From contig NZ_JAUSTI010000015.1 in the NCBI RefSeq assembly GCF_030812775.1, positions 84,216-148,215 on the forward strand: DNA of 64,000 bases, written 5' to 3'. The first letter of the stretch is position 1; every line of letters begins with the position of its first letter. Positions 33,999 through 42,991 of the stretch are shown in pieces. A program made the position numbers and the translations under genes. The DNA comes from Paenibacillus tundrae (GTDB lineage Bacteria > Bacillota > Bacilli > Paenibacillales > Paenibacillaceae). A model generated the notes under the pieces. It saw nothing but the letters and a program-made list of their open reading frames with translations, ran no database searches and was not told where the DNA came from.

Positions 33999-34535
33999 TT
34001 GGCTAAATATTCCATATCATCTACAGAGTGGGACTGGTTTGTGAATGCAACTACGGTTAAGCATATTCCAAGAGGAGTCGCGATTGTCCAATCAGGTGAT
34101 GAAGTAACTCATGCCTATTTCTGTACGCATGGGTTATTTCGTTTGTATTACACATTACCTGATGGACGAGAATATAATGTTGCCTTCACGTTGGAAAATG
34201 ACTTTGCAACTTCGTATGGAGCAATGATAAGTGGATCAATATCCATGTATACCATTCAGGCGATGGAAGATTCCATAGTGATCGAGATTCCCTATGATGC
34301 CTTACAGATGCTTATGGATCGAAGTCATAGCTGGGAACGATTTGTTAGAACGGCTGTGGAGCGACTGTATATCCGTAAGGAAGAACGTGAGAGGGAATTA
34401 TTATATCTGTCTGCGCTGGAGCGATATCGAGCTTTCTTAGTCAAATATCCAGGGCTGGAGAAGAGAATTCAACAATATCACATTGCGTCCTATTTAGGCA
34501 TCTCACCTGTGTCACTGAGTCGATTACTGCATTAG
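33999..34535 (+). CDS. Crp/Fnr family transcriptional regulator
   Basis: Regulator of 178 residues: beta-roll domain (about 10-115; IPRGVAIVQSGDEVTHAYFCTHGLFRLYYTLPDGREYNVAF) and a short C-terminal HTH (IQQYHIASYLGISPVSLSRLLH) that ends at the recognition helix, as in the group of short Crp-like regulators without a full wing. TTG at 33999 is chosen because AAAGGAGA lies 9 bases before it, whereas the longer frame starts inside the upstream terminator. It precedes a frameshifted darcynin-like gene by 85 bases and may control it. Confidence 0.83.
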   Translation: MAKYSISSTEWDWFVNATTVKHIPRGVAIVQSGDEVTHAYFCTHGLFRLYYTLPDGREYNVAFTLENDFATSYGAMISGSISMYTIQAMEDSIVIEIPYDALQMLMDRSHSWERFVRTAVERLYIRKEERERELLYLSALERYRAFLVKYPGLEKRIQQYHIASYLGISPVSLSRLLH

Positions 34536-34620
34536 AGTGATTAACCTATGTTAATGCCAACCTGGTTTAGGCGCGTTAAAATGAATCACAACAACTAATA
34601 CTCAGACAGAGGTGACAGAA

Positions 34621-34927
34621 ATGCGGCAAATGATGATTGTTTTAAGAGCGTAGGAACTATGCGGCCTCATTACAGGAAATTATCAATAAGTATGGTACAG
34701 AAGTTAGTGTAAGATTCTTTGATGCGGAGGCTCTCCCTGGTAAAGACTATACTGATTTTGTAGTATGCGAGACCGAAGATATCAAGCAGTATCACTATAT
34801 GTGGGAAGAAATTCGTGATTCGGAGCCGTATATCAGGGGATATATGAAAATTAAGGATGTCATTATGGGTTTGGAAAATGCTTTCCAATCCTATGAGACA
34901 GAAGCATTACGCATGCTTGCAGAGTAA
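34621..34927 (+). pseudogene. Frameshifted darcynin-like gene
   Basis: ATG 34621 has a good binding site (AGAGGTGAC) but runs into TAG at 34651 after MRQMMIVLRA. Shifting the frame by one base at that point opens 90 codons to TAA at 34925: NYAASLQEIINKYGTEVSV, RFFDAEALPGKDYTDFVVC, EDIKQYHYMWEEIRD and a GLENAF ending. The RFFD.E, D...Y, LR/IRD and ENA pattern and total length near 102 residues resemble the darcynin family; that assignment is tentative. Either a recent one-base insertion, a base-call error, or (less likely) recoding at GCG-TAG-G. Confidence 0.65.
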
Positions 34928-35052
34928 AACAAATCCGGGACCAGTTCACGTTAGGTTGGGATCCCCCATTAACTTTGCTAACGAAAACGCTCATGCTATA
35001 ATGAGTTGCTATATAAGTTAATAATAAGGGTAATGAACAGTGGTGATGACGA

Positions 35053-35763
35053 ATGAATAATAAATTTATCCGGATTTATGAGGATATCGCAGCGGATATT
35101 CGGACAGGGAAAATTGAGGCAGGAACACTGCTCCCATCTGAGCTGGATCTGTCTGAGCAATATCAAACGTCCAGAGAGACCATCCGTAAAGCATTGAAAA
35201 TGTTATATGAAGAAGGATACATCCAGAAGATTCAGGGTAAAGGCTCCATTGTATTGGACATCCGCAAAATTGACTTTCCTATCTCGGGTCTTGTGAGCTT
35301 CAAAGAATTAGCCCAAAAAATGGGTCATCGTGCGAAGACGTATGTGAACGTGTTCGAAGATCGAGAAGTAGATCACAATTTATTCAAGCAAATTGGCTTC
35401 GCGCTGAACGAGAACGTCTGGGAGATCGTGCGTGTACGTCATGTAGACGGGGAGCATGTCATTCTGGATAAGGATTATATTAGCCAGAAGCTTGTTCCAG
35501 GACTTAGCAAGGAGATCTGCAATAACTCGATCTACGAGTACATTGAGGGAGAGCTAGGTCTCGCCATCTCGTTTGCTAAGAAGGAGATTTTGGTTGAAGA
35601 GCCTACGGAAGAGGATCGGAAATGGCTTGATCTGGATGGGTTCCATAACGTCGTTGTGGTGAGGAGCCAAGTGTACCTAGAGGATGCGAGTCCGTTCCAG
35701 TATACGGAATCTAGACATCGTCCTGATAAGTTTAAATTTGTTGATTTTGCCCGACGTCGTTGA
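35053..35763 (+). CDS. GntR family repressor, TreR-like
   Basis: Regulator of 236 residues: GntR winged helix (about 5-70; FIRIYEDIAADIRTGKIEAG, SELDLSEQYQTSRETIRKAL, GYIQKIQGKGSIVLD) and UTRA effector domain (about 85-232; ending QYTESRHRPDKFKFVDFARRR). The C-terminal SRHRPDKF-F-FARR ending is characteristic of the trehalose operon repressor TreR, which senses trehalose 6-phosphate. No trehalose PTS or phosphotrehalase gene is adjacent, so it is an orphan here. TATAAT occurs at 34996 upstream. A hairpin with T run follows at 35786. Confidence 0.85.
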   Translation: MNNKFIRIYEDIAADIRTGKIEAGTLLPSELDLSEQYQTSRETIRKALKMLYEEGYIQKIQGKGSIVLDIRKIDFPISGLVSFKELAQKMGHRAKTYVNVFEDREVDHNLFKQIGFALNENVWEIVRVRHVDGEHVILDKDYISQKLVPGLSKEICNNSIYEYIEGELGLAISFAKKEILVEEPTEEDRKWLDLDGFHNVVVVRSQVYLEDASPFQYTESRHRPDKFKFVDFARRR

Positions 35764-35785
35764 GTAGGGTTAAGGTCTAAACCTG

Positions 35786-35830
35786 AGAAGTACCTGTTCG
35801 CATCTTTGGATGTGGATGGGTGCTTTTTTT
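35786..35830 (+). terminator. Rho-independent terminator
   Basis: AAGTACCTGTTCGCATC / GATGTGGATGGGTGCTT, paired with several G-U pairs around TTTG, then TTTTTTG. Confidence 0.7.
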
Positions 35831-35930
35831 GTGTTAAAGTGCGAAATGAGGAACAGCATAGTATGTTCGAGGTGGAAATGATCATCACTTCTTTCTGTTT
35901 TTGAATATTTCCGTTTATATTTAAAATCTT

Positions 35931-35947
35931 TTTGTTTTCAAAACAAA
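35931..35947. promoter_or_regulatory. Palindromic candidate operator of the rhamnose genes
   Basis: TTTGTTTTCAAAACAAA is a perfect 17-base palindrome 56 bases before the aldolase gene. The half-site AAAACAAA recurs just downstream (near 35945 and 35975), suggesting a multi-site operator for a rhamnose regulator not encoded here. Confidence 0.5.
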
Positions 35948-36002
35948 ACAAAGATGTTAAACTCTGATTAGGAATAAAACAAACATTATCGGAGGGAAAC
36001 GA

Positions 36003-38072
36003 ATGGTACAGAGTTTATGGAATTCAGCGCAGGCTTCAGAGAGAACAACAGGACTAGATCAGTTGGTTTACCGCTCCAACCTTATTGGTGCTGATCGCAG
36101 TGTGTGCAATATCTTCGGGGGTAACACATCTACCAAAACGACAGTACAGGATTTCCGTGGTCGTGAGATCGAAGTTATGTATGTTAAAGGTAGTGGCTCT
36201 GACTTGGGCTCCATGCAAGCGAAGCATTTTACAGGTCTTGCGCTTGAGGACATTCGTCCATTAATTGAACGGGAATCGATGACAGATGAAGAGATGGTTG
36301 AGTATTTGGGACATTGTATGATTGATTCCAAGCACCCACGTGCTTCCATTGAGACACTACTGCATGCGTTCCTTCCATATAAACATGTTGACCATACACA
36401 CCCAGATGCCATAATTAGTTTGTGTTGTGCAGATAACGGAAAAGAATTAGCAAGAGAAATTTACGGAGACCGATTTGTATGGGTGCCATATGTACGTCCT
36501 GGTTTTACATTATCTAAAATGATTGCTGAAAGCGTATTCGCGAATCCCAATGCTGAGCTTGTACTTATGGAGAAGCATGGATTGGTTACTTGGGGAGACA
36601 CATCAGAAGAGTGTTATGCACAGACGATCAAAATCATTAACGAAGCGGAAGCGTTTATTGAAGCACGGGTAGATGAAGCAAGCCTCTTTGGCGGCGTGAA
36701 GCATCCGGCACTTGCGGCTGAGGTTCGTCGTGAGATCGTATCTCGTGTGATGCCGACAATTCGAGGGGCAGTATCCGATAGCAAAAAAATGATTTTGTCC
36801 TTTGACGATCAAGATGACGTTCTTGCCTTTGTCGGCGGGGCAGATTCACCGCAATTATCTCAGGTCGGAGCAGCGTGCCCGGATCATCTGGTACATACCA
36901 AAGTCGTACCATTGTTTATTGATTGGACACCTGACGCTAATGATATTGAAGGACTTCAGGCGAAGCTGGTCGATGGTGTAGCAGCGTATAAAGAGCAGTA
37001 TCAACAATATTTTGAAAGTAACAAAAATGAAGGCGATATTATGTTTGAAGCTGCACCACGGGTTATTTTGATTCCGGGTGTAGGAATGATTAACACAGGT
37101 AAGAGCTGGGCGCTTTCCCAAGTGAGTGGGGCGTTGTATCACAGAGCTATTGCCGTGATGCGTGGGGCAACCAGTCTTGGACAATTCGTATCGCTGAGTG
37201 CCAATGAGTCCTACAATGTGGAATACTGGCCACTTGAATTATACAAACTCTCTCTTGCACCAGCGGAGACGGAATTCTCTCGTAAAGTAGCCTTTATTAC
37301 AGGAGGCGCAGGAGGCATTGGAAGTGAAACAGCGCGTAGACTCGTATCCGAAGGAGCGCATGTTGTCCTTGCTGATTTGAATCTTGAGGGTGCACAGAAG
37401 GTTGCACAAGAGATTAATGACCAATATGGCGCCAATCGTGCTTATGCACTTAAAATGGATGTAACCGATGAAGCGGCGGTGCAAGCGGCTTATGCGGAAG
37501 TTGCCATCCAATACGGCGGTGTAGATATCATTGTGAACAATGCGGGGCTAGCTACTTCCAGTCCGTTTGACGAGACATCCTTGAAGGAATGGAACTTGAA
37601 CATGAATGTCCTGGGTACAGGTTACTTCCTCGTTGCGCGTGAAGCCTTCAAGCTGATGAAGCAGCAAGGAATTGGGGGCAGCATGGTCTTCATTGGTTCC
37701 AAAAATTCGGTATATGCTGGGAAAAGCGCATCCGCATACAGTTCTGCTAAAGCACTTGAAGCGCATCTTGCTCGTTGTATTGCGGCTGAGGGCGGAGAGT
37801 ATGGCATTCGTGTAAACACGATTCTACCAGATGCTATTCTGCAAGGTTCAGCGATCTGGAACGGTTCTTGGAGAAATGAACGTGCGGCAGCGTATGGCAT
37901 TGAACCGGATCAATTAGAAGAGTACTACCGTAAGCGCACCACGCTACTTGTTAATATCTATCCAAGAGATATCGCAGAAGGTATTGCTTTCTTTGCTTCT
38001 TCCAAATCAGAGAAAACAACCGGATGCATGATGACTATTGATGGCGGTGTTCCAGCAGCATTTACACGTTAA
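36003..38072 (+). CDS. rhaEW: Bifunctional rhamnulose-1-phosphate aldolase / lactaldehyde dehydrogenase
   Basis: Fusion enzyme of 689 residues. Residues 1 to about 400 are a class II aldolase/adducin domain (GGNTSTKTT, YVKGSGSDLG, HVDHTHPDAI metal site, MEKHGLVTWG). Residues about 425-689 are a classical SDR: FITGGAGGIGSETARRLV, NNAGLATSSP, catalytic Ser/Tyr/Lys with YSSAKALEAHL (Tyr579, Lys583), and GGVPAAF at the end. It splits rhamnulose 1-phosphate and oxidises the lactaldehyde formed. CGGAGGG precedes the ATG. rhaA follows after 84 bases; no rhamnulokinase or rhamnose mutarotase gene is in the window. Confidence 0.92.
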   Translation: MVQSLWNSAQASERTTGLDQLVYRSNLIGADRSVCNIFGGNTSTKTTVQDFRGREIEVMYVKGSGSDLGSMQAKHFTGLALEDIRPLIERESMTDEEMVEYLGHCMIDSKHPRASIETLLHAFLPYKHVDHTHPDAIISLCCADNGKELAREIYGDRFVWVPYVRPGFTLSKMIAESVFANPNAELVLMEKHGLVTWGDTSEECYAQTIKIINEAEAFIEARVDEASLFGGVKHPALAAEVRREIVSRVMPTIRGAVSDSKKMILSFDDQDDVLAFVGGADSPQLSQVGAACPDHLVHTKVVPLFIDWTPDANDIEGLQAKLVDGVAAYKEQYQQYFESNKNEGDIMFEAAPRVILIPGVGMINTGKSWALSQVSGALYHRAIAVMRGATSLGQFVSLSANESYNVEYWPLELYKLSLAPAETEFSRKVAFITGGAGGIGSETARRLVSEGAHVVLADLNLEGAQKVAQEINDQYGANRAYALKMDVTDEAAVQAAYAEVAIQYGGVDIIVNNAGLATSSPFDETSLKEWNLNMNVLGTGYFLVAREAFKLMKQQGIGGSMVFIGSKNSVYAGKSASAYSSAKALEAHLARCIAAEGGEYGIRVNTILPDAILQGSAIWNGSWRNERAAAYGIEPDQLEEYYRKRTTLLVNIYPRDIAEGIAFFASSKSEKTTGCMMTIDGGVPAAFTR

Positions 38073-38156
38073 ATTGATAGTAATCAGCTCATAGCTTCAC
38101 TTGGGAAAACCCATATATCTTATGAACATAGACAAATAGAATAGGGAGGGTTCTTG

Positions 38157-39428
38157 ATGGATAATCAAGTCAAACAAGCGTACGAAGCGGCTAAGTCTCT
38201 ATATGCACAGCACGGGATTGATACCGATGAAGTTCTGAAGAAGCTTGCGGAGATTAAAGTTTCTGTGCACTGTTGGCAAGGCGATGACGTTAAAGGTTTC
38301 TTGAATCAAGAAGGCGAGTTAACTGGGGGAATTTCCGTAACAGGTCAATACCCTGGGGCTGCTACGACGCCAAATGAACTTCGAACAGATCTGGAGCAAG
38401 CTTTTGCCCTCATTCCTGGTAAACATAAAGTGAATTTGCATGCAATCTATGCTGATACTGATGAACGCGTTGAATTAGATCAAATTGAGCCAAAGCATTA
38501 TGAGAATTGGGTTACATGGGCTAAAGAGCAAGGACTCGGTTTAGACTTTAATCCAACATGCTTCTCCCATGAAAAATCAAGTGATGGATTCACGTTGAGT
38601 CACCCTGACTCGGAAATTCGCAAGTTCTGGATTGATCATTGTAAAGCTTCCCGTCGCATCGGAGCCTATTTCGGAGAACAGTTAGGTCAGACCTGTGTGA
38701 CCAATGTATGGGTTCCTGATGGCTTTAAGGATAACCCTGTAGATCGTATGGCTCCGCGCAAACGTTTGAAAGACGCTTTGGATGAGGTTTTTGCTGAGAA
38801 GCTTGATCCGAAGCATAATCTGGATGCAGTCGAGAGCAAATTGTTCGGTCTAGGCTCTGAGGCTTATGTGGTAGGTTCACATGAGTTTTACATGGGATAC
38901 GGCTTACAAAATGATACATTAATCTGTCTGGATGCTGGACATTTCCATCCAACAGAAGTCATTTCGAATAAATTATCTTCGTTAGCTCTGTTCACGAGTG
39001 GCATTCTGCTTCATGTAAGCCGCCCTATGCGCTGGGACAGTGATCACGTCGTTATTATGGATGATGAGCTGCTGGAGATTGCACGTGAACTTGTACGTCA
39101 TGATCTGTTATCTACAACACACATCGGTCTGGATTTCTTTGACGCAAGTATCAATCGGGTGGCTGCATGGGTGGTTGGAACGCGGAACACGATCAAAGCA
39201 CTGCTTCGTGCGATGTTAGAACCGATTGAAGCATTGAAGGATGCTGAACTTAAAGGGGATTACACGCTGCGTCTGGCGTTAACAGAAGAATTCAAATCTT
39301 ATCCATTCGGCGCGATCTGGGATTATTACTGTGCTCAGCAAGGTGTGCCGGTACGTGAACAATGGATCACTGAGATCAAAAATTATGAGCAAAACGTATT
39401 GCTTCAACGTCAAACCTCGCTTGTGTAG
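38157..39428 (+). CDS. rhaA: L-rhamnose isomerase
   Basis: Metal-dependent isomerase of 423 residues converting L-rhamnose to L-rhamnulose. Typical segments: KVSVHCWQGDDVKGF near the N-terminus, GLDFNPTCFSHEKSSDGFTLSHPD, CVTNVWVPDGFKDNPVDRMAPRKRLKDALDEVFAEK, CLDAGHFHPTEVISNKLSS (metal-binding Asp and His) and HVSRPMRWDSDHVV. ATG at 38157 follows AGGGAGGG by 6 bases; the TTG directly before it is too close. Second gene of the rhamnose pair; terminator at 39455. Confidence 0.96.
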   Translation: MDNQVKQAYEAAKSLYAQHGIDTDEVLKKLAEIKVSVHCWQGDDVKGFLNQEGELTGGISVTGQYPGAATTPNELRTDLEQAFALIPGKHKVNLHAIYADTDERVELDQIEPKHYENWVTWAKEQGLGLDFNPTCFSHEKSSDGFTLSHPDSEIRKFWIDHCKASRRIGAYFGEQLGQTCVTNVWVPDGFKDNPVDRMAPRKRLKDALDEVFAEKLDPKHNLDAVESKLFGLGSEAYVVGSHEFYMGYGLQNDTLICLDAGHFHPTEVISNKLSSLALFTSGILLHVSRPMRWDSDHVVIMDDELLEIARELVRHDLLSTTHIGLDFFDASINRVAAWVVGTRNTIKALLRAMLEPIEALKDAELKGDYTLRLALTEEFKSYPFGAIWDYYCAQQGVPVREQWITEIKNYEQNVLLQRQTSLV

Positions 39429-39454
39429 TTTGTAAGCATTAGCGAGTTAGATGT

Positions 39455-39500
39455 GAAAGAGCCTTTGTTGAACTTCAATGTTCATCAGGGGCTCTTTTCT
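39455..39500 (+). terminator. Rho-independent terminator
   Basis: GAAAGAGCC / GGCTCTTTTC outer stem with an inner TGAAC / GTTCA stem. Confidence 0.75.
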
Positions 39501-39636
39501 ATATTTAATTGTGACATCGAATTCAGCATCTCATGTATAAGAGAAGGGAGAACTTCCATAATAGGAAGAAGCGTAATGAATTCGATCTTTTGTTTAGACC
39601 AACCACCACAGCTATTGTAGAGGAGGATCTGTTGAT

Positions 39637-41310
39637 TTGAACCTTGCACACAACAAATTGTACGTTGCAGCGCTCGGCGGCGTGAATGAAATTGGAAAGA
39701 ATATGTATATCATACAGTATGACCAGGATATCATCGTGATTGATTGTGGTTCTAAGTTTCCGGATGAGACACTATTAGGCATTGATCTGATTATCCCGGA
39801 TGTATCGTATTTATTAGAGCATTTGGACAAGGTAAGAGGGCTGGTCGTTACACATGGACATGAAGACCATATCGGCGGCATTCCCTATTTATTAAAACAA
39901 CTGAATATTCCCGTGTATGCATCCCGTTTAACACGAGGGCTAATCGAGTTAAAGCTTAAAGAACACGGACTGTTCCGCAATACGGATATGCATACGATCG
40001 ATGCACATTCAAGTATTAAGCTTGGGCAGATTGATATTTCTTTTTTTGCAACAAGTCACAGTATCCCCGATTGCCTTGGTGTTTTCTTTCAAACGCCCGG
40101 AGGAAACGTCGTTCATACGGGGGATTTCAAGTTTGATATGTCACCGGTTAACGGGCCTTATCCGGATTTGCATCGTATGAGTGAGATCGGTAAACAAGGC
40201 GTGAATATATTGTTATCTGAGAGCACCAATGCTGAGCGACCGGGATTTACACCTTCTGAACGTGTGGTTGGTGACCACATCTTAGATGCTTTTATCCGTG
40301 CCAAGCAAAAAGTATTTATCTCTACTTTTGCTTCCAATGTGAGCCGAGTTCAGCAAATTGTGAATGCTACATTTGAAACAGGTCGTAAACTGGCTCTATT
40401 AGGCAGGAGTATGGTGAATGTCGTATCTGTAGCGAGTGATCTTGGATATCTAGATGTCCCTGATGGATTATTAATTGAAGCGATGGATACGGATCAATTC
40501 CCTCCTGAGCAAGTCGTTGTGTTATGTACAGGAAGTCAAGGTGAACCGATGGCGGCGTTGTCTAGACTTGCAGCAGGCAAGCATCCACATGTGAGGGTTG
40601 CGGCAGGAGATACGGTCATTATTGCAGCAGGGGCAATCCCCGGTAACGAAAGAGATCTTGCCCATGTGATTGATAATCTGTATGTTCTGGGTGCAAGGGT
40701 GATCTATGGCTCAAGCGGTGCTTCGGGCATGCATGTATCGGGACATGGAAGTCAGGAAGAGCTTAAGCTAATGCTGACATTGATGAAGCCTGATTATTTA
40801 ATTCCTGTCCATGGAGAGTTCCGTATGTTATATCAGCATCGTTTGCTGGCAGAATCGGTTGGAATCGAGAATGATCATGTATTTATCGTTAATAATGGGG
40901 ACATGATTCAGTACAAAGATGGCGTTGCTTCACGTGGACCTAAGATTGCTTCTGGCAACAGCCTTGTGGACGGTCTAATTATGGGCGATGTTGGTAATAT
41001 TGTGCTGCGAGATCGCAGACAACTCTCTTCGGACGGCATGCTGGTTATAGTGACGACATTAAGTAAAACCGATAAAAATATGGTTACTTCTCCTGAGATC
41101 ATATCCAGAGGGTTTGTCTTTGTGAAGGATTCGGAGGAGTTCATGAATGAGATTCATGAGCTGGTTCTTAAGAAAATGGAAGAGCTAACAGGTGCCGGTG
41201 TGAATCAATGGAATGTGATCAAACGAAAGCTTAAAGACGAGATCGGTCATTACATCTATGCTCAGACCAAACGTAGACCGATGATCCTTCCCATCATTAT
41301 CGAGGTATAG
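39637..41310 (+). CDS. Ribonuclease J
   Basis: Beta-lactamase-fold RNase of 557 residues, with endonuclease and 5'-3' exonuclease activity in mRNA decay and rRNA maturation. Metal motifs: THGHEDH (72-78), SHSIPDCLG, HTGDFKFD and the beta-CASP region SESTNAERPGFTPSE, FISTFASNVSRVQQI, HVSGHGSQEELK and IPVHGEFRM. The C-terminal domain (about 450-557) is present. The start is TTG at 39637, 10 bases after GAGGAGG; no in-frame ATG is nearby. Paenibacilli normally carry two RNase J genes (rnjA, rnjB); which one this is cannot be settled from the window. Confidence 0.92.
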   Translation: MNLAHNKLYVAALGGVNEIGKNMYIIQYDQDIIVIDCGSKFPDETLLGIDLIIPDVSYLLEHLDKVRGLVVTHGHEDHIGGIPYLLKQLNIPVYASRLTRGLIELKLKEHGLFRNTDMHTIDAHSSIKLGQIDISFFATSHSIPDCLGVFFQTPGGNVVHTGDFKFDMSPVNGPYPDLHRMSEIGKQGVNILLSESTNAERPGFTPSERVVGDHILDAFIRAKQKVFISTFASNVSRVQQIVNATFETGRKLALLGRSMVNVVSVASDLGYLDVPDGLLIEAMDTDQFPPEQVVVLCTGSQGEPMAALSRLAAGKHPHVRVAAGDTVIIAAGAIPGNERDLAHVIDNLYVLGARVIYGSSGASGMHVSGHGSQEELKLMLTLMKPDYLIPVHGEFRMLYQHRLLAESVGIENDHVFIVNNGDMIQYKDGVASRGPKIASGNSLVDGLIMGDVGNIVLRDRRQLSSDGMLVIVTTLSKTDKNMVTSPEIISRGFVFVKDSEEFMNEIHELVLKKMEELTGAGVNQWNVIKRKLKDEIGHYIYAQTKRRPMILPIIIEV

Positions 41311-41338
41311 GAAGTAAACAACATTCACAAAATTATAA

Positions 41339-41525
41339 GAGGTTGTTCAAAAAGTCCGCATTTGATTACGAACGATGCGCGAGCGGCATCTCAGCATCGA
41401 GTATGGGATTCAGCCGAAATGTCCGTTGCTCACGTAGTTTTGCCTACGCTCCGCTACTCCATTTCTATCTTCATCCCATCTTCTCGGTACTGAAAACCAC
41501 CCTTTTTGAACACGTACTATAACAG
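41339..41525. repeat. Interspersed repeat with inverted ends, full copy (copy A)
   Basis: Begins GAGGTTGTTCAAAAAGTCCG and ends CCTTTTTGAACACGTACT, so the ends are imperfect inverted repeats of TGTTCAAAAAG. About 180 bases, no coding capacity. Related sequence occurs at 44467, 53540 and 61411. Looks like a MITE-type or REP-type intergenic element. Confidence 0.7.
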
Positions 41526-41570
41526 TTGTTTGGAGCATGTATCCCATCTGAATATGGTTCGTAAAGCAAC

Positions 41571-41624
41571 GCCCAATTGATGCGTAATCATACCAAGGTA
41601 TGAATTCACATCAATTGGGCTTTT
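41571..41624 (+). terminator. Long terminator hairpin
   Basis: GCCCAATTGATG / CATCAATTGGGC with an inner CATACC / GGTATG stem, then TTTTAG. Probably ends the RNase J transcript beyond the repeat. Confidence 0.75.
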
Positions 41625-41806
41625 AGTGTTTAACCTGATGACACAGATGTGTAACTAAAACAAGTTTAAAGGTCATTCTGTCATAGAAGAGATAAGTGTT
41701 ACACGCTTAAGTTGAACAGTGCTGAACAGATTCGCCATACGCGAAGCTTCGAAGTATAATATGAACAGATATTACTTTACATTTTAATGAACTCAAAGGG
41801 GTAAAT

Positions 41807-42790
41807 ATGAACAAAACCATTTCTGATATTGCTCAGATGGCAGGTGTTGCGAAGAGTACCGTCTCCCGGTTCTTAAACGGAGGGTCGGTTAGCGAGAACA
41901 CAAGACATAAGATTGAGCAGATCATCAAACAATATAACTATGTCCCCAATACGTTTGCACAGAGCTTGAAGGCGAAGAAAACCAGTATTATTGGAACAGT
42001 TGTGCCAAGGCTTGATTCATTTGCAACTTCACAGACCTTAATCGGGATCGATGAAGAATTGCGCAACAATCAATATCAGATGTTAATTGCGAATACAAGT
42101 CAGGACATGAAACGAGAAATTGATGGCATATATGATTTTGCTAGACAGAAAGTGTCAGGTATTATTCTTCTTGCCGCGGAAGTGACCGAAGCGCATCTCA
42201 AAGCTATTGAAGAGATTGGTATTCCAGTTCTATTAGTTGGACAACAACATCCCAATATCCATAGTTTAGTTCATAATGATGATCAAGCAGGGTACGAGAT
42301 GGGGAAATATATCGTTCAACAAGGCCATCGAAACATTGTATATATGGGCGTTACAGAGAGAGATCAGGCAGTAGGTATTCATCGTAAGCAAGGTTTCAAG
42401 CGTGCCATTGCTGAATGTGGTGAATGTCAAGTTACATATCATGAAACAAGTTTTAAAATGTCGGAGGCGGTTGCAACGGCGGAAGCTATTGTCCGAGATC
42501 GCAAAGCCACGATCATCGTAGGAGCAACGGATAACATTGCGCTTGGTGTGATGAAAACAGCCTTTTCCAATAAAATACGAATTCCACAGGAATTGTCCGT
42601 TACAGGGTTTGGTGGATATGATATTACGGAGATGATCCACCCAACACTGACAACAGTGAAATTTCACTATTTACAAGCGGGTAAATTGGCGGCAGATCAC
42701 ATTATTCGACTCGTTCAAGGCAGCGTCGTGGAGAAGCAGACTGTACTTGATGTAGAAATTATTCCACGAGAAAGCGTTGACAAACTATAA
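41807..42790 (+). CDS. LacI family regulator, sucrose operon repressor type
   Basis: Repressor of 327 residues: LacI HTH (ISDIAQMAGVAKSTVSRFLNGGSVSENTRHKIEQ) and hinge helix (FAQSLKAKKTS), then a periplasmic-binding-like effector domain (about 60-327; IIGTVVPRLDSFATSQTLIGI, NDDQAGYEMGKYIVQQGHRNI, GATDNIALGVMK, VTGFGGYDITEMIHPTLTTVKF). Position directly upstream of a GH32 gene and a PTS permease identifies it as the sucrose regulator. Two matching palindromes lie downstream at 42815 and 42903. AAAGGGG precedes the ATG; TATAAT lies at 41755. Confidence 0.88.
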   Translation: MNKTISDIAQMAGVAKSTVSRFLNGGSVSENTRHKIEQIIKQYNYVPNTFAQSLKAKKTSIIGTVVPRLDSFATSQTLIGIDEELRNNQYQMLIANTSQDMKREIDGIYDFARQKVSGIILLAAEVTEAHLKAIEEIGIPVLLVGQQHPNIHSLVHNDDQAGYEMGKYIVQQGHRNIVYMGVTERDQAVGIHRKQGFKRAIAECGECQVTYHETSFKMSEAVATAEAIVRDRKATIIVGATDNIALGVMKTAFSNKIRIPQELSVTGFGGYDITEMIHPTLTTVKFHYLQAGKLAADHIIRLVQGSVVEKQTVLDVEIIPRESVDKL

Positions 42791-42814
42791 AAGTTTCCTT
42801 TATGATAATTCCAT

Positions 42815-42824
42815 CGAACCGGTT
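42815..42824. promoter_or_regulatory. LacI-type operator half set 1
   Basis: GAACCGGTTC, perfect palindrome with central CG as used by LacI-family repressors, 34 bases after the repressor stop codon. Confidence 0.6.
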
Positions 42825-42828
42825 CCAT

Positions 42829-42857
42829 TCGATTCGTTTATAAGTACATCGAATCGA
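42829..42857. promoter_or_regulatory. Inverted repeat between the operators
   Basis: TCGATTCG (42829) and CGAATCGA (42850) separated by 13 bases. Could be a second type of operator or an RNA hairpin in the sucrose leader. Confidence 0.4.
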
Positions 42858-42902
42858 CACCGGGCGGAGAAATGCAGGTGGAATTATTTTTTTGTTATTG
42901 TT

Positions 42903-42914
42903 GGAACCGGTTCC
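42903..42914. promoter_or_regulatory. LacI-type operator 2
   Basis: GGAACCGGTTCC, same core as the site at 42815, about 78 bases before the GH32 start. The pair spans the probable promoter. Confidence 0.65.
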
Positions 42915-42991
42915 CATGCGCAAAATAATTCATGTACATTTATTGTGGTGTGTAGCCACATATTGATTTACAACGCAAGGGTGGAATGGTT

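Noticed and set aside
34646..34660. Programmed +1 frameshift in the darcynin-like gene
   Set aside because: GCG-TAG-G has no upstream Shine-Dalgarno stimulator or slippery codon pattern; mutation or base-call error is simpler.
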